From Pseudomonas extremaustralis (GTDB lineage Bacteria; Pseudomonadota; Gammaproteobacteria; Pseudomonadales; Pseudomonadaceae), in assembly GCF_900102035.1 (NCBI RefSeq), contig NZ_LT629689.1, positions 5,552,501 to 5,616,500 on the forward strand: a stretch of DNA of 64,000 nucleotides. The letters run 5' to 3'. The stretch's first letter is position 1. Each line of letters opens with the position of its first letter. The translations under genes were made by a program, and so were the position numbers. This document shows positions 14,401-26,667 of this stretch, one piece after another. The notes beneath the pieces are model-generated. The model ran no database searches and had not been told where the DNA came from. It was given only the letters and a program-made list of their open reading frames with translations.

Positions 14401-15678
14401 GCTGTGTCCCGTTCCGGTGAGCTGGCAATCGCTGATGACTACGGTCGTGAGCGTGAGCGCTACAAGCTGCCGTATGGTGCTGTGATTTCGGTTAAAGAAG
14501 GTGACAAGGTCGACGCTGGCGCAATCGTGGCCAAGTGGGATCCGCACACTCACCCAATCGTTACCGAAATGAAAGGTACCGTGACCTACGTGGGCATGGA
14601 AGAAGGCATCACGATCAAGCGTCAGACTGACGAATTGACCGGTATGACCAACATTGAAGTCCTCGACGCGAAAGATCGTCCAGCTGCCGGTAAGGACATC
14701 CGTCCTGCGGTGAAGATGGTCGATGACAACGGCAAGGATCTGTTGCTGCCAGGCACTGACGTAATCGCTCAGTACTTCCTGCCAGCCAACGCCCTGGTCG
14801 GTGTAGCGGATGGTGCGAAGATCGCGATCGGTGACGTTATCGCGCGTATCCCGCAAGAGACTTCGAAGACCCGTGACATCACTGGTGGTCTGCCGCGTGT
14901 TGCCGACTTGTTCGAGGCTCGTCGTCCGAAAGAAGCGTCGATTCTGGCTGAAGTCAGCGGCACCATCGCGTTCGGTAAAGAGACCAAGGGCAAACGCCGT
15001 CTGGTCATTACTCCGAACGACGGTAGCGATCCGTATGAAGAGCTGATTCCGAAGTGGCGTCACCTGAACGTGTTCGAAGGCGAACAGGTAAACCGCGGCG
15101 AAGTTATCTCCGACGGTCCGAGCGATCCACATGACATCCTGCGTCTGCTGGGTGTGAGTGCGCTGGCCAAGTACATTGTTAACGAGATCCAGGACGTTTA
15201 CCGTCTGCAAGGCGTGAAAATCAACGATAAGCACATCGAGACCATCCTGCGTCAGATGCTGCGTAAAGTTGAGATCGCTGAATCCGGCGATTCCAGTTTC
15301 ATCAAGGGCGACCAGATGGAACTGACTCACGTGCTGGTAGAAAACGAACGTCTGGCAGCGGACGAGAAATTTGTTTCCAAGTTCACTCGTGTGCTGTTGG
15401 GTATCACCAAGGCGTCGTTGTCCACTGAGTCGTTCATCTCGGCGGCCTCCTTCCAGGAGACCACTCGCGTACTGACCGAAGCAGCGGTAACCGGCAAGCG
15501 CGATTATCTGCGCGGCCTGAAAGAAAACGTGGTTGTGGGTCGTCTGATCCCAGCCGGTACCGGTTTGGCTTACCACAGCGAGCGTAAGCGCCGCCGTGAT
15601 GCTGACAAGCCGTTGCGCGTAAGCGCCAGTGAAGTGGAAGCTGCACTGACCGAAGCGCTGAACTCAAGCGGTAACTGA
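11479..15678 (+). CDS. rpoC: RNA polymerase beta' subunit
   Basis: The 1399-aa catalytic subunit. The N-terminal zinc ribbon has cysteines at 70, 72, 85 and 88, and the Mg-binding catalytic loop NADFDGDQM starts at residue 458 (aspartates 460, 462, 464). The second zinc site around [15 protein letters not shown] and the bridge/trigger-loop region are present. The start is TTG with a strong AGGAGG 6 bases upstream; no ATG gives the conserved N terminus [13 protein letters not shown]. Confidence 0.98.
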   Translation: MKDLLNLLKNQGQVEEFDAIRIGLASPEMIRSWSFGEVKKPETINYRTFKPERDGLFCAKIFGPVKDYECLCGKYKRLKHRGVICEKCGVEVALAKVRRERMAHIELASPVAHIWFLKSLPSRIGLLMDMTLRDIERVLYFESYVVIDPGMTTLEKGQLLNDEQYFEALEEFGDDFDARMGAEAVRELLHAIDLEHEIGRLREEIPQTNSETKIKKLSKRLKLMEAFQGSGNLPEWMVLTVLPVLPPDLRPLVPLDGGRFATSDLNDLYRRVINRNNRLKRLLDLSAPDIIVRNEKRMLQEAVDALLDNGRRGRAITGSNKRPLKSLADMIKGKQGRFRQNLLGKRVDYSGRSVITVGPTLRLHQCGLPKKMALELFKPFIFGKLEMRGLATTIKAAKKMVERELPEVWDVLAEVIREHPVLLNRAPTLHRLGIQAFEPVLIEGKAIQLHPLVCAAYNADFDGDQMAVHVPLTLEAQLEARALMMSTNNILSPANGEPIIVPSQDVVLGLYYMTREAINAKGEGRVFADLQEVDRVFRAGEAALHAKVKVRIHETVNDRDGGSVSNVRIVDTTVGRALLYQVVPKGLSYDVVNLPMKKKAISKLINQCYRVVGLKETVIFADQLMYTGFAYSTISGVSIGVNDFVIPDEKARIISAATDEVKEIESQYASGLVTQGEKYNKVIDLWSKANDEVSKAMMANLSKEKVIDRHGVEVDQESFNSMYMMADSGARGSAAQIRQLAGMRGLMAKPDGSIIETPITANFREGLSVLQYFISTHGARKGLADTALKTANSGYLTRRLVDVAQDLVVTEIDCGTEHGLLMTPHIEGGDVVEPLGERVLGRVIARDVFKPGTEEIIVPAGTLVDEKWVEFIELNSIDEVIVRSPISCETRYGICAKCYGRDLARGHQVNIGEAVGVIAAQSIGEPGTQLTMRTFHIGGAASRTSAADSVQVKNGGTVRLHNLKHVERVDGCLVAVSRSGELAIADDYGRERERYKLPYGAVISVKEGDKVDAGAIVAKWDPHTHPIVTEMKGTVTYVGMEEGITIKRQTDELTGMTNIEVLDAKDRPAAGKDIRPAVKMVDDNGKDLLLPGTDVIAQYFLPANALVGVADGAKIAIGDVIARIPQETSKTRDITGGLPRVADLFEARRPKEASILAEVSGTIAFGKETKGKRRLVITPNDGSDPYEELIPKWRHLNVFEGEQVNRGEVISDGPSDPHDILRLLGVSALAKYIVNEIQDVYRLQGVKINDKHIETILRQMLRKVEIAESGDSSFIKGDQMELTHVLVENERLAADEKFVSKFTRVLLGITKASLSTESFISAASFQETTRVLTEAAVTGKRDYLRGLKENVVVGRLIPAGTGLAYHSERKRRRDADKPLRVSASEVEAALTEALNSSGN

Positions 15679-15775
15679 GTTCTGCGATAAATAAGTCCGG
15701 GCCCTGGCAGCCCCCATTCGTCGGATCGAGGCAGTTTTGCCCCGGTTCGTTGAGAGGGGAGGTCGGGGCCTTGCC

Positions 15776-15804
15776 TTGACTGGGGGCAAGATCCTCTTTA
15801 GACT
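15776..15804 (+). promoter_or_regulatory. Promoter of the str operon (rpsL-rpsG-fusA-tuf)
   Basis: TTGACT and TAGACT with a 17-base spacer, about 90 bases before rpsL. The -35 lies in a small inverted repeat (CTTGCC / GGGCAAG). No convincing intrinsic terminator was found between rpoC and this promoter, so readthrough from rpoBC is possible. Confidence 0.7.
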
Positions 15805-15895
15805 CTTGTACCCCTAAATTTGGCGGGAATTCGTTCCTGCCATTTTGCTTTTCTTGCAAGACAATAGCGTCGCAAGACAACAGTGGAGCTAGTAG

Positions 15896-16267
15896 ATGGC
15901 AACTATCAACCAGCTGGTACGTCAGCCGCGTAAGCGTATCGTCGAGAAATCCGACGTACCTGCGCTGCAGAACTGCCCGCAACGTCGTGGCGTATGCACT
16001 CGCGTGTATACCACTACGCCGAAAAAACCTAACTCGGCACTGCGTAAAGTATGCCGTGTGCGTCTGACCAACGGTTTCGAGGTTTCCTCGTACATCGGCG
16101 GTGAAGGCCACAACCTGCAAGAACACAGCGTGGTACTGATCCGCGGCGGTCGTGTAAAAGACTTGCCGGGTGTTCGTTACCACACCGTACGCGGCTCCTT
16201 GGATACTTCCGGCGTTAAAGGTCGTAACCAGGGTCGTTCGAAGTACGGTACCAAGAAGCCTAAGTAG
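15896..16267 (+). CDS. rpsL: Ribosomal protein S12
   Basis: A 123-aa decoding-centre protein. The residues changed in streptomycin resistance are wild type: lysines 43 and 44 in TTTPKKPNS and K88 in GGRVKDLPG. Asp89, the beta-methylthiolation site in other bacteria, is present. First gene of the str operon. Confidence 0.97.
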   Translation: MATINQLVRQPRKRIVEKSDVPALQNCPQRRGVCTRVYTTTPKKPNSALRKVCRVRLTNGFEVSSYIGGEGHNLQEHSVVLIRGGRVKDLPGVRYHTVRGSLDTSGVKGRNQGRSKYGTKKPK

Positions 16268-16856
<589 letters not shown>

Positions 16857-16886
16857 ATCCAGCGTCACTCAATTTGCGAGGGCTTT

Positions 16887-18992
16887 ATGGCTCGTACTAC
16901 ACCGATTAATCGCTACCGTAACATTGGTATCGTTGCTCACGTGGATGCTGGTAAAACCACGACCACCGAGCGCGTCCTTTTTTACACCGGCAAAAGTCAC
17001 AAGATGGGCGAGGTGCATGACGGCGCCGCGACCACAGACTGGATGGTTCAGGAGCAGGAGCGTGGTATTACCATTACTTCTGCTGCTATTACCGCCTTCT
17101 GGAAAGGTTCCGAGAAGCAGTACAAGGACGAGCACCGCTTCAACGTTATCGATACCCCGGGCCACGTAGACTTCACTATTGAAGTTGAGCGTTCCCTGCG
17201 TGTGCTCGACGGCGCTGTCGTTGTGTTCTGCGGTACCTCGGGTGTTGAGCCTCAGTCGGAAACCGTATGGCGCCAAGCCAACAAATACGGCGTTCCGCGT
17301 CTTGTTTACGTAAACAAGATGGACCGTGCTGGTGCCAACTTCCTGCGCGTGATCGGTCAGATCAAGCAGCGTTTGGGTCATACTCCGGTGCCAATTCAAT
17401 TGGCAATCGGTTCCGAAGATAACTTCCAGGGTCAGATCGATCTGATCGCTATGGAAGCTGTCTACTGGAATGACGCCGACAAAGGTATGGTTCCTGTTCG
17501 TAAGCCTATCCCTGCTGAGCTGCAGGAACTGGCTGACGAGTGGCGCAACAATATGGTCGAGGCTGCTGCCGAAGCCAGCGAAGAGCTGATGAACAAGTAC
17601 CTCGAAGGTGAAGAGCTCACCAACGCGGAAATCAAGGCTGCTCTGCGTCAGCGTACTATCGCTGGTGAGATCGTCTTGGCTGTTTGTGGTTCTTCCTTCA
17701 AGAACAAGGGTGTTCCCCTGGTTCTCGACGCCGTTATCGACTACCTGCCTGCTCCAACCGACATTCCTGCTATCAAGGGTACCAACCCTGATAACGAGGA
17801 AGAAGAGATGGAGCGTCACGCCGATGATGGCGAGCCGTTCTCGGCTCTGGCGTTCAAGATCGCTACCGACCCATTCGTGGGTACCTTGACTTTCGTCCGC
17901 GTTTACTCGGGCGTGTTGGCTTCCGGTGACGGTGTGGTCAACTCGGTTAAGGGTAAGAAAGAGCGTGTGGGTCGTATGGTGCAAATGCACGCAAACGCCC
18001 GTGAAGAGATCAAGGAAGTGCGCGCTGGTGACATCGCGGCCCTGATCGGCATGAAGGATGTCACCACTGGTGAGACTTTGTGCGACGCTGCTAAGCCAAT
18101 CATCCTGGTTCGCATGGACTTCCCGGAACCGGTTATTTCGGTTGCCGTAGAGCCTAAGACCAAGGATGACCAGGAAAAAATGGGTATCGCTCTGGGCAAA
18201 CTCGCTCAGGAAGATCCATCTTTCCGCGTCAAGACTGATGAAGAGACTGGTCAAACGATCATCTCCGGCATGGGCGAGTTGCACCTGGACATCCTGGTTG
18301 ACCGGATGCGCCGTGAGTTCAACGTCGAAGCCAACATCGGTAAGCCTCAGGTTTCCTATCGTGAGCGCATCACGAAGAACTGTGAAATCGAAGGCAAGTT
18401 CGTTCGTCAGTCCGGCGGTCGTGGTCAGTTCGGTCACTGCTGGATCCGTTTTGCTCCTGCTGACGAAGGTCAGGAAGGTCTGCAATTCGTGAACGAAGTA
18501 GTGGGTGGTGTTGTTCCTAAGGAATACATCCCTGCTATCCAGAAGGGTATCGAAGAGCAGATGAAGAACGGTGTTGTTGCCGGCTATCCGCTGATCGGCC
18601 TGAAAGCAACCGTTTTTGACGGTTCTTACCATGACGTCGACTCCAACGAGATGGCGTTCAAGGTGGCTGCTTCCATGGCAACCAAGCAACTGGCCCAGAA
18701 GGGCGGTGGTGAGTTGCTTGAGCCAATCATGGCGGTAGAGGTTGTTACACCTGAAGACTATATGGGTGATGTCATGGGCGACCTTAACCGTCGTCGCGGC
18801 ATGATCTTGGGTATGGAAGACACGGTTTCCGGCAAAGTGATTCGCGCCGAGGTTCCGTTGGGTGAGATGTTCGGTTATGCGACCGACGTTCGCTCCATGT
18901 CCCAGGGTCGCGCAAGCTACTCTATGGAATTCAAAAAATACAACACAGCTCCGGCGCACATCGCTGAAACTGTATCCAAAAAACAAGGCTGA
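16887..18992 (+). CDS. fusA: Elongation factor G
   Basis: A 701-aa GTPase that drives translocation and ribosome recycling. The G1 loop [14 protein letters not shown]3 DTPGHVDF and G4 NKMD are intact, and domains II-V follow at the usual length. It sits between rpsG and tuf in the canonical str order. Confidence 0.98.
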   Translation: MARTTPINRYRNIGIVAHVDAGKTTTTERVLFYTGKSHKMGEVHDGAATTDWMVQEQERGITITSAAITAFWKGSEKQYKDEHRFNVIDTPGHVDFTIEVERSLRVLDGAVVVFCGTSGVEPQSETVWRQANKYGVPRLVYVNKMDRAGANFLRVIGQIKQRLGHTPVPIQLAIGSEDNFQGQIDLIAMEAVYWNDADKGMVPVRKPIPAELQELADEWRNNMVEAAAEASEELMNKYLEGEELTNAEIKAALRQRTIAGEIVLAVCGSSFKNKGVPLVLDAVIDYLPAPTDIPAIKGTNPDNEEEEMERHADDGEPFSALAFKIATDPFVGTLTFVRVYSGVLASGDGVVNSVKGKKERVGRMVQMHANAREEIKEVRAGDIAALIGMKDVTTGETLCDAAKPIILVRMDFPEPVISVAVEPKTKDDQEKMGIALGKLAQEDPSFRVKTDEETGQTIISGMGELHLDILVDRMRREFNVEANIGKPQVSYRERITKNCEIEGKFVRQSGGRGQFGHCWIRFAPADEGQEGLQFVNEVVGGVVPKEYIPAIQKGIEEQMKNGVVAGYPLIGLKATVFDGSYHDVDSNEMAFKVAASMATKQLAQKGGGELLEPIMAVEVVTPEDYMGDVMGDLNRRRGMILGMEDTVSGKVIRAEVPLGEMFGYATDVRSMSQGRASYSMEFKKYNTAPAHIAETVSKKQG

Positions 18993-19022
18993 TTCAGTCC
19001 TTTAGGCAAGGAGTTAATTGTC

Positions 19023-20216
19023 GTGGCTAAAGAAAAATTTGATCGTTCCCTACCGCACGTCAACGTTGGCACCATCGGTCACGTTGACCACGGTAAAACC
19101 ACTCTGACTGCTGCTCTGACTCGCGTTTGCTCCGAAGTATTCGGTTCCGCAATCGTTGATTTCGATAAGATCGACAGCGCACCAGAAGAAAAAGCTCGTG
19201 GTATCACCATCAACACCGCGCACGTTGAGTACAACTCTTCGATCCGTCACTACGCTCACGTTGACTGCCCAGGTCACGCTGACTATGTGAAGAACATGAT
19301 CACCGGTGCTGCCCAGATGGACGGCGCGATCCTGGTTTGCTCGGCCGCTGATGGTCCGATGCCACAAACCCGTGAGCACATCCTGCTGTCCCGTCAGGTT
19401 GGCGTTCCGTACATCGTGGTTTACCTGAACAAGGCTGACCTGGTAGACGACGCTGAACTGCTGGAACTGGTTGAGATGGAAGTGCGCGATCTGCTGAGCA
19501 CTTACGACTTCCCAGGCGACGACACTCCGATCATCATCGGTTCTGCTCGTATGGCTCTGGAAGGCAAAGACGACAACGAAATGGGCACCACGTCCGTTAA
19601 GAAACTGGTTGAGACTCTGGACAGCTACATCCCAGATCCAGTTCGCGTTATCGACAAGCCGTTCCTGATGCCAATCGAAGACGTATTCTCGATCTCCGGT
19701 CGTGGTACTGTTGTTACCGGTCGTATCGAGCGCGGTATCGTTAAGGTTCAAGATCCACTGGAAATCGTTGGTCTGCGTGACACTACCGTCACCACCTGCA
19801 CCGGTGTTGAAATGTTCCGTAAGCTGCTCGACGAAGGTCGTGCTGGCGAGAACTGCGGCGTTCTGCTGCGTGGTACCAAGCGTGACGACGTTGAGCGTGG
19901 CCAGGTTCTGGTTAAGCCAGGTTCGGTTAAGCCGCACACCAAGTTCGAAGCTGAAGTGTACGTGCTGAGCAAAGAAGAAGGCGGTCGTCACACTCCGTTC
20001 TTCAAAGGCTACCGTCCACAGTTCTACTTCCGTACTACTGACGTGACTGGTAACTGCGAACTGCCGGAAGGCGTTGAAATGGTAATGCCAGGCGACAACA
20101 TCAAGATGGTTGTCACCCTGATCAAGACCATCGCAATGGAAGACGGTCTGCGCTTCGCTATTCGTGAAGGCGGCCGTACCGTTGGTGCTGGTGTTGTAGC
20201 TAAAATCATCGAGTAA
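19023..20216 (+). CDS. tuf: Elongation factor Tu
   Basis: A 397-aa GTPase that delivers aminoacyl-tRNA. G1 GHVDHGKT, G3 DCPGHADY and G4 NKAD are intact. The GTG start is the only one giving the conserved [20 protein letters not shown]. By eye the sequence differs from P. aeruginosa EF-Tu in domain I (for example [17 protein letters not shown]) and in domain II ([18 protein letters not shown]). It is the only tuf gene in the window; the usual second site beside tRNA-Trp is empty. A strong terminator follows. Confidence 0.97.
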   Translation: MAKEKFDRSLPHVNVGTIGHVDHGKTTLTAALTRVCSEVFGSAIVDFDKIDSAPEEKARGITINTAHVEYNSSIRHYAHVDCPGHADYVKNMITGAAQMDGAILVCSAADGPMPQTREHILLSRQVGVPYIVVYLNKADLVDDAELLELVEMEVRDLLSTYDFPGDDTPIIIGSARMALEGKDDNEMGTTSVKKLVETLDSYIPDPVRVIDKPFLMPIEDVFSISGRGTVVTGRIERGIVKVQDPLEIVGLRDTTVTTCTGVEMFRKLLDEGRAGENCGVLLRGTKRDDVERGQVLVKPGSVKPHTKFEAEVYVLSKEEGGRHTPFFKGYRPQFYFRTTDVTGNCELPEGVEMVMPGDNIKMVVTLIKTIAMEDGLRFAIREGGRTVGAGVVAKIIE

Positions 20217-20245
20217 GCTCTTTTTGAGTTAGCTTCGAGGTTTTG

Positions 20246-20277
20246 AAAAAGCCCCCGCTCAGCGGGGGCTTTTTTTA
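20246..20277 (+). terminator. Terminator of the str operon
   Basis: Stem GCCCCCGC / GCGGGGGC with a 3-base loop, flanked by AAAAA and TTTTTTTT. A very strong intrinsic terminator that could act in both directions. Confidence 0.95.
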
Positions 20278-20282
20278 TTGGG

Positions 20283-20311
20283 TTGACACCTATCTGGGGC
20301 GTCTATAGAAT
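20283..20311 (+). promoter_or_regulatory. Promoter of the S10 operon
   Basis: Consensus TTGACA and TAGAAT with a 17-base spacer, directly after the tuf terminator. Transcription would start about 55 bases before rpsJ, leaving a leader much shorter than the roughly 170-base L4-responsive S10 leader of E. coli. Confidence 0.85.
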
Positions 20312-20373
20312 TGCGCCTCCTTTTAACGGGCGTATTGCGCTCGCTGGGAATAGCAGCCGGAGTCTGAAATCCA

Positions 20374-20685
20374 ATGCAAAATCAGCAAATCCGTATCAGG
20401 TTGAAGGCTTTTGACCATCGCCTGATCGACCAATCCACCCAGGAAATCGTGGAAACCGCGAAACGTACTGGTGCTCAAGTGCGTGGTCCAATTCCACTGC
20501 CTACCCGTAAAGAACGGTTTACCGTTCTGGTCTCCCCGCACGTCAACAAAGACGCGCGTGACCAGTACGAGATCCGTACTCATAAGCGCGTACTGGACAT
20601 CGTCCAGCCAACGGATAAAACCGTTGATGCTCTTATGAAGCTTGATCTGGCGGCCGGTGTGGAAGTACAGATCAGCCTCGGCTAA
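20374..20685 (+). CDS. rpsJ: Ribosomal protein S10 (NusE)
   Basis: A 103-aa 30S protein that also joins NusB in antitermination complexes and contacts NusG. It begins [20 protein letters not shown] with the usual flexible loop. First gene of the S10 operon. Confidence 0.97.
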
Positions 20686-20766
20686 GACTTGGGTCTTAGT
20701 CGTGTAACGCTCTGAAATGGGCGGCCATAGCGGGTGAAAGCCCCGTACACTCATGAGGTTTACAAC

Positions 20767-21402
20767 ATGACTATTGGTGTAGTCGGTCGTAAATGCGGTA
20801 TGACCCGTATTTTCACCGAAGAAGGTGTCTCCATTCCGGTCACGGTCATTGAGATCGAGCCGAATCGCGTCACCCAGTTCAAAACTGAAGAAACCGATGG
20901 CTATCGTGCAGTGCAAGTCACTGTCGGCGAGCGTCGTGCTTCGCGTGTGACTGCTGCTCAAGCAGGTCACTTCGCTAAAGCAAACGTTGCAGCTGGTCGC
21001 ACTGTTATGGAGTTCCGTCTTGAAGAAGGCGACTACCAGGCTGGCGATCTGATCAACGCTGAAATCTTCGCCGCTGGTCAACTGGTTGATGTAACCGGTC
21101 AGTCCAAGGGTAAAGGCTTTCAGGGTACGATCAAGCGTTGGAATTTCCGTGGCCAAGACAACACTCACGGTAACTCCGTTTCCCACCGCGTCCCGGGCTC
21201 TATTGGCCAGTGCCAGACTCCTGGTCGTGTATTCAAGGGCAAAAAAATGTCCGGTCATATGGGCGCTGAGCGCGTGACCGTGCAGTCCCTCGAAGTAGTG
21301 CGCGTCGACGCTGAACGCAATCTGTTGTTGGTCAAGGGTGCTGTTCCTGGCGCTACTGGCGGCAACCTGGTTGTACGTCCAGCGGCCAAGGCTCGCGGTT
21401 AA
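20767..21402 (+). CDS. rplC: Ribosomal protein L3
   Basis: A 211-aa early-assembly protein whose long loop reaches the peptidyl-transferase centre. The loop signature [12 protein letters not shown] and the [17 protein letters not shown] segment, with the glutamine methylated in E. coli, are present. The start [14 protein letters not shown] fits the family; the upstream in-frame ATG would add an unlikely 11 residues. Confidence 0.97.
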   Translation: MTIGVVGRKCGMTRIFTEEGVSIPVTVIEIEPNRVTQFKTEETDGYRAVQVTVGERRASRVTAAQAGHFAKANVAAGRTVMEFRLEEGDYQAGDLINAEIFAAGQLVDVTGQSKGKGFQGTIKRWNFRGQDNTHGNSVSHRVPGSIGQCQTPGRVFKGKKMSGHMGAERVTVQSLEVVRVDAERNLLLVKGAVPGATGGNLVVRPAAKARG

Positions 21403-21414
21403 GGGGAAGCTGAC

Positions 21415-22017
21415 ATGCAATTAAATGTAAATGACGCTCAAGCGATCGAAGTTTCCGAACTGACATTTGGCGGCGAATTCAACGAGACGCTCGTTCACCA
21501 AGCAGTCGTGGCCTACATGGCCGGCGGCCGTCAAGGTAGCAAGCAGCAAAAGACCCGTTCCGACGTTCGTGGTGGCGGTAAGCGCCCTTGGCGTCAGAAA
21601 GGTACTGGCCGTGCTCGTGCCGGTACTATCCGTAGCCCAATCTGGCGTGGCGGCGGTACCACTTTCGCAGCTCGTCCACAGGATCACACTCAGAAGCTCA
21701 ACAAGAAGATGTATCGCGCAGCACTGCGCTCCATCCTTGCTGAGCTCGTGCGTACTGATCGTCTGGTCGTGGTTCAGGACTTCGCTGTTGAAGCACCGAA
21801 AACCAAAGATCTGCTGAACAAGCTGAACGGCATGGGCCTGACTGATGTCTTGATCGTGTCTGAAGCTGTTGATCAGAACCTGTACCTGGCTGCTCGCAAC
21901 CTGCCACACGTTGATGTACGTGACGTGCAAGGTTCCGATCCAGTTAGTCTGATCGCATACGACAAGGTGTTGATCACCGTGTCGGCCGTGAAGAAATTCG
22001 AGGAGCTGCTGGGATGA
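21415..22017 (+). CDS. rplD: Ribosomal protein L4
   Basis: A 200-aa protein that lines the exit tunnel with its extended loop ([18 protein letters not shown] motif, here [16 protein letters not shown]). In E. coli it represses the S10 operon through a leader that appears absent here. Its end overlaps rplW by 4 bases. Confidence 0.97.
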
Positions 22018-22313
22018 ACCAGGAACGCGTATTTAAAGTTCTGCTTGGCCCGCACGTTTCCGAAAAGGCTACGGTTCTGGCTGACAAGAAAGGCCAGTTC
22101 GTTTTCAAGGTTGCAACTGACGCAACCAAGCTGGAAATCAAGAAGGCCGTCGAAAGCCTGTTCAGCGTGAAAGTAGAGCGTGTTACTACCCTGAATGTTC
22201 TGGGTAAGAGCAAGCGCACTGCTCGCGGTCTGGGCAAGCGTAATGACTGGAAGAAGGCGGTTATCTCCCTTCAGCCAGGCCAAGATCTCGATTTCAGCAG
22301 CAGTGCTGAGTAA
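22014..22313 (+). CDS. rplW: Ribosomal protein L23
   Basis: A 99-aa protein at the tunnel exit, the docking site for SRP and trigger factor. It begins [20 protein letters not shown]. The ATGA overlap with rplD implies translational coupling. Confidence 0.96.
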
Positions 22314-22327
22314 GGAAGGGGTGCATC

Positions 22328-23152
22328 ATGGCAATCGTTAAATGCAAACCGACTTCCCCTGGCCGCCGTTTTGTGGTCAAGGTGGTCAACCAGGAGCTGC
22401 ATAAAGGCGCTCCTCACGCACCGCTGCTCGAGAAGAAATCGAAGACTGGTGGTCGTAACAACAATGGTCGCATTACCACTCGTCACATCGGTGGTGGCCA
22501 TAAGCAGCATTATCGTCTGGTCGACTTCCGTCGCAACGACAAAGATGGCATCGCTGCCACTGTCGAGCGTATCGAATACGATCCAAACCGTACTGCTCAC
22601 ATCGCTCTGCTGCTGTACGCAGATGGCGAGCGTCGCTACATCATCGCCCCTAAAGGCGTGAGTGCTGGTGACCAGCTGATCGCAGGTGCTCTGGCACCGA
22701 TCAAGCCGGGCAACGCTCTGCAACTACGTAACATTCCAGTTGGTAGCACCGTACACGGCATCGAATTGAAGCCAGGTAAAGGCGCGCAAATCGCTCGTTC
22801 CGCTGGTGCTTCGGCTCAGCTGATCGCTCGTGAAGGTGTCTACGTGACCCTGCGTCTGCGTTCTGGTGAGATGCGTAAAGTGCTGGCTGAATGCCGCGCG
22901 ACCCTGGGTGAAGTCTCGAACTCCGAGCACAGCCTGCGTTCGCTGGGTAAAGCTGGTGCCAAACGCTGGCGTGGCGTTCGCCCAACCGTTCGTGGTGTTG
23001 CCATGAACCCGGTTGACCACCCACATGGTGGTGGTGAAGGTCGTACCTCTGGTGGTCGTCATCCGGTATCGCCATGGGGCTTCCCGACTAAGGGCGCGAA
23101 GACTCGTGGTAATAAGCGTACCGACAAAATGATCGTCCGTCGTCGCAAGTAA
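22328..23152 (+). CDS. rplB: Ribosomal protein L2
   Basis: A 274-aa protein needed for peptidyl-transferase assembly. The conserved [17 protein letters not shown] motif, with the histidine implicated near the catalytic centre, is present near the C terminus. Length is as usual. Confidence 0.97.
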   Translation: MAIVKCKPTSPGRRFVVKVVNQELHKGAPHAPLLEKKSKTGGRNNNGRITTRHIGGGHKQHYRLVDFRRNDKDGIAATVERIEYDPNRTAHIALLLYADGERRYIIAPKGVSAGDQLIAGALAPIKPGNALQLRNIPVGSTVHGIELKPGKGAQIARSAGASAQLIAREGVYVTLRLRSGEMRKVLAECRATLGEVSNSEHSLRSLGKAGAKRWRGVRPTVRGVAMNPVDHPHGGGEGRTSGGRHPVSPWGFPTKGAKTRGNKRTDKMIVRRRK

Positions 23153-23168
23153 ATAGAGGGATACGACA

Positions 23169-23444
23169 GTGCCACGTTCTCTGAAAAAAGGTCCTTTTAT
23201 TGATCTTCACCTACTGAAGAAGATCGAAGTGGCGGCGGAAAAGAACGATCGCAAACCAGTTAAGACCTGGTCGCGTCGTTCCATGATCCTGCCACAAATG
23301 GTCGGTCTGACCATCGCAGTACACAACGGTCGTCAACACGTCCCGGTTCTCGTTAACGAAGACATGGTCGGCCACAAACTAGGCGAGTTTGCCGGTACCC
23401 GCACTTATCGTGGGCACGTGGCAGACAAGAAAGCCAAGCGTTAA
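23169..23444 (+). CDS. rpsS: Ribosomal protein S19
   Basis: A 91-aa head protein of the 30S subunit. GTG start followed by [17 protein letters not shown], the family N terminus. The C-terminal [17 protein letters not shown] motif is intact. Confidence 0.96.
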
Positions 23445-23455
23445 GGGGTAAGGAA

Positions 23456-23788
23456 ATGGAAGTAGCCGCTAAGTTGTCGGGCGCTCGAATCTCCGCCCAG
23501 AAAGCCCGCTTGGTCGCCGACCAGATCCGCGGGAAGAAGGTGGGCGAAGCGCTCAACCTGTTGGCTTTCAGCAGTAAGAAAGCCGCCGAGATCATGAAGA
23601 AAGTGCTGGAGTCGGCCGTAGCCAACGCCGAGCATAACGAAGGCGCAGACGTTGATGACCTGAAGGTCAGCACCGTTTTCGTCAACGAAGGGCGTTCGCT
23701 GAAGCGTATCATGCCGCGTGCCAAAGGCCGTGCTGATCGCATCGTCAAGCGGTCTTGCCATATCACTGTCAAGGTTGCTGACAAGTAA
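23456..23788 (+). CDS. rplV: Ribosomal protein L22
   Basis: A 110-aa protein whose beta-hairpin lines the exit tunnel ([16 protein letters not shown]), the region altered in some macrolide-resistant mutants and wild type in appearance here. Confidence 0.96.
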
Positions 23789-23801
23789 CGGAGTCGAAGA
23801 G

Positions 23802-24488
23802 ATGGGTCAGAAAGTACATCCCATTGGCATTCGCCTGGGAATCGTCAAGGAGCACACCTCCGTCTGGTACGCAGACGGTCGGACTTATGCGGACTATTTG
23901 TTCGCTGATCTGAAGGTGCGTGAGTATCTCCAAGACAAACTAAAAAGCGCGTCCGTAAGCCGTATCGATATCCATCGTCCGGCACAAACTGCACGTATCA
24001 CCATCCACACCGCTCGTCCAGGTATCGTTATCGGGAAGAAAGGTGAAGATGTTGAGAAACTGCGTCAGGACCTGACCAAGCAAATGGGTGTGCCTGTGCA
24101 CATCAATATCGAAGAGATCCGCAAGCCGGAGCTCGACGGTATGCTGGTTGCGCAGAGCGTAGCTCAGCAGCTGGAGCGTCGCGTCATGTTCCGTCGCGCT
24201 ATGAAGCGCGCCGTACAGAACGCCATGCGCATTGGTGCCAAAGGCATCAAAATCCAAGTGAGCGGTCGTCTCGGCGGTGCTGAAATCGCACGTACTGAAT
24301 GGTATCGCGAAGGTCGTGTGCCATTGCACACCCTGCGTGCCGACATCGACTATGCCAACTACGAAGCTCACACCACTTACGGTGTGATCGGTGTAAAGGT
24401 TTGGATCTTCAAAGGCGAAGTAATTGGTGGTCGCCAAGAAGAACTGAAACCACAAGCACCAGCGCCTCGTAAAAAAGCTGCTAAGTAA
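23802..24488 (+). CDS. rpsC: Ribosomal protein S3
   Basis: A 228-aa protein at the mRNA entry channel with a KH domain ([15 protein letters not shown]). The start [14 protein letters not shown] is the family N terminus; the open frame extends upstream into rplV without a plausible start. It ends in a short lysine-rich tail. Confidence 0.97.
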
Positions 24489-24500
24489 GGGGTACGCCAA

Positions 24501-24914
24501 ATGTTGCAACCAAAGCGTACGAAGTTCCGCAAGCAGATGACAGGCCACAACCGTGGTCTGGCTCAGCGCGGTAGCAAAGTCAGCTTCGGCGAGTTCGCGC
24601 TGAAGTCTGTAGCTCGTGGTCGTCTCACCGCTCGTCAGATCGAGTCAGCGCGTCGTGCTCTGACCCGTCACGTAAAACGTGGCGGCAAGATCTGGATCCG
24701 TGTATTCCCGGACAAGCCTATCTCCAAAAAGCCCCTCGAAGTTCGGATGGGTAAAGGTAAGGGTAACGTGGAATACTGGGTTGCCCAGATTCAGCCAGGT
24801 AAAGTCCTGTATGAAATCGAGGGTGTAACTGAAGAGCTGGCGCGTGAGGCTTTTGCCCTGGCTGCTGCAAAGCTGCCGCTCGCCACCGCCTTTGTTAAAC
24901 GGACGGTGATGTGA
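24501..24914 (+). CDS. rplP: Ribosomal protein L16
   Basis: A 137-aa protein near the A site. [19 protein letters not shown] is the standard N terminus. The arginine hydroxylated by YcfD in E. coli lies in [14 protein letters not shown] sequence (here [12 protein letters not shown]). Its stop overlaps the rpmC start by one base. Confidence 0.97.
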
Positions 24915-25105
24915 TGAAAGCGAATGAACTTCGTGAAAAATCCGCACAGCAGCTGAACGAGCAACTGCTCGGCCTGCTGCGCGACCAGTTCAATCTGCGT
25001 ATGCAGAAAGCAACTGGCCAGTTGGGGCAGTCTCATCTGCTCTCGCAAGTTAAGCGTGACATCGCTCGCGTGAAGACTGTGCTCAACCAGCAGGCAGGTA
25101 AGTGA
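24914..25105 (+). CDS. rpmC: Ribosomal protein L29
   Basis: A 63-aa two-helix protein next to L23 at the exit tunnel. Starting at ATG 24914 gives [19 protein letters not shown]; a GTG three bases earlier is unlikely. Coupled to rplP by a one-base overlap. Confidence 0.95.
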
Positions 25106-25107
25106 TC

Positions 25108-25374
25108 ATGGCTGAAGCCGAAAAGACTGTCCGTACGCTGACTGGCCGTGTTGTCAGCGACAAGATGGACAAAACCATCACCGTTCTGATCGAGCGTCGC
25201 GTTAAGCACCCGATCTACGGTAAATATGTTAAGCGTTCGACTAAGCTGCACGCGCACGACGAAACCAATCAGTGCCACATCGGCGACAAAGTCACTATTC
25301 GTGAAACTCGTCCGTTGGCCAAGACTAAGTCTTGGGCATTGGTTGATGTTCTCGAACGCGCTGTGGAAGTCTAA
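25108..25374 (+). CDS. rpsQ: Ribosomal protein S17
   Basis: An 88-aa OB-fold protein that binds the 16S 5' domain. Start [20 protein letters not shown]; an in-frame GTG at 25102 is possible but less likely. It lies 2 bases after rpmC. Confidence 0.95.
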   Translation: MAEAEKTVRTLTGRVVSDKMDKTITVLIERRVKHPIYGKYVKRSTKLHAHDETNQCHIGDKVTIRETRPLAKTKSWALVDVLERAVEV

Positions 25375-25397
25375 GGACTAGGGGTCGGAGAAATTAT

Positions 25398-25766
25398 ATG
25401 ATTCAGACTCAATCCATGCTCGATGTGGCCGATAACAGCGGCGCTCGCCGTGTTATGTGCATCAAGGTGCTGGGTGGCTCCCATCGTCGTTACGCTGGTA
25501 TCGGTGACATCATCAAAGTTACCGTGAAGGAAGCAATTCCTCGCGGTAAAGTGAAAAAAGGCCAAGTGATGACTGCTGTTGTAGTCCGCACTCGTCACGG
25601 CGTTCGCCGTGCAGATGGCTCCATTATCCGCTTTGATGGCAACGCTGCTGTTCTTCTGAACAACAAGCAAGAGCCTATCGGCACCCGTATCTTTGGGCCA
25701 GTGACCCGTGAGCTTCGTACTGAGAAGTTCATGAAGATCGTCTCGCTCGCCCCAGAAGTGCTGTAA
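25398..25766 (+). CDS. rplN: Ribosomal protein L14
   Basis: A 122-aa protein at the subunit interface, first gene of the spc group. It begins [20 protein letters not shown], with the conserved signature. No separate promoter was seen upstream. Confidence 0.97.
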   Translation: MIQTQSMLDVADNSGARRVMCIKVLGGSHRRYAGIGDIIKVTVKEAIPRGKVKKGQVMTAVVVRTRHGVRRADGSIIRFDGNAAVLLNNKQEPIGTRIFGPVTRELRTEKFMKIVSLAPEVL

Positions 25767-25777
25767 GGAGATCCGAC

Positions 25778-26092
25778 ATGCAAAAGATTCGTCGTGACGA
25801 CGAGATCATCGTGATCGCCGGCAAAGACAAAGGTAAGCGCGGTAAGGTGCTGAAGGTTCTCGCTGACGACCGTCTGGTCGTGGGTGGTCTGAACCTGGTC
25901 AAGCGTCATACCAAGCCTAACCCTATGTCGGGCGTACAAGGCGGTATCGTCGAGAAAGAAGCGCCACTGCACGCTTCTAACGTCGCCATCTTCAACGGCG
26001 AAACCAACAAGGCTGACCGCGTTGGTTTCAAAGTAGAAGACGGTAAGAAAATTCGTGTCTTCAAGTCGACCCAAAAAGCGGTTGATGCTTGA
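25778..26092 (+). CDS. rplX: Ribosomal protein L24
   Basis: A 104-aa assembly-initiator protein with a KOW motif ([20 protein letters not shown]). Standard length. Confidence 0.97.
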   Translation: MQKIRRDDEIIVIAGKDKGKRGKVLKVLADDRLVVGGLNLVKRHTKPNPMSGVQGGIVEKEAPLHASNVAIFNGETNKADRVGFKVEDGKKIRVFKSTQKAVDA

Positions 26093-26114
26093 ACACTGCT
26101 AGGTAGATAAGACC

Positions 26115-26654
26115 ATGGCACGACTACAAGAGATTTACCGGAAGGAAATCGCCCCCAAGCTTAAGGAAGAACTTAAGCTCGGGAACGTGATGGAAGTTCC
26201 GCGCGTTACCAAAATCACCCTGAACATGGGTCTGGGCGAAGCGATCGGCGACAAAAAAGTCATCGAGCACGCTGTTGCTGACCTGGAAAAGATCACCGGT
26301 CAAAAAGTCGTTGTGACTTACGCTCGGAAATCCATCGCTGGCTTTAAAGTTCGCGAAGGCTGGCCGATTGGCGTCAAAGTGACTCTGCGCCGTGAGCGTA
26401 TGTACGAATTCCTGGATCGTCTGCTGTCGATCTCCCTGCCTCGGGTGCGCGACTTCCGCGGCCTGAATGCCAAGTCCTTTGATGGTCGTGGTAACTACAG
26501 CATGGGCGTGAAAGAGCAGATCATCTTCCCGGAAATCGACTACGACAAGATCGATGCTCTCCGCGGTCTGGATATCACCCTGACCACCACTGCCAAGAAC
26601 GATGATGAAGGTCGCGCCCTGCTGCGTGCTTTCAAATTCCCGTTCCGCAACTGA
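26115..26654 (+). CDS. rplE: Ribosomal protein L5
   Basis: A 179-aa protein that binds 5S rRNA and contacts the P-site tRNA. The motif [11 protein letters not shown] and the C-terminal [17 protein letters not shown] are typical. Confidence 0.97.
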   Translation: MARLQEIYRKEIAPKLKEELKLGNVMEVPRVTKITLNMGLGEAIGDKKVIEHAVADLEKITGQKVVVTYARKSIAGFKVREGWPIGVKVTLRRERMYEFLDRLLSISLPRVRDFRGLNAKSFDGRGNYSMGVKEQIIFPEIDYDKIDALRGLDITLTTTAKNDDEGRALLRAFKFPFRN

Positions 26655-26667
26655 TTGGAGTAGGACC

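Noticed and set aside
15679..15775. Intrinsic terminator after rpoC
   Set aside because: GC-rich stretches are present but no stem followed by a T-tract could be drawn.
16869..18986. 705-codon minus-strand open frame opposite fusA
   Set aside because: Same codon-bias shadow; low-complexity composition rich in His, Thr, Asn and Val, no start signals.
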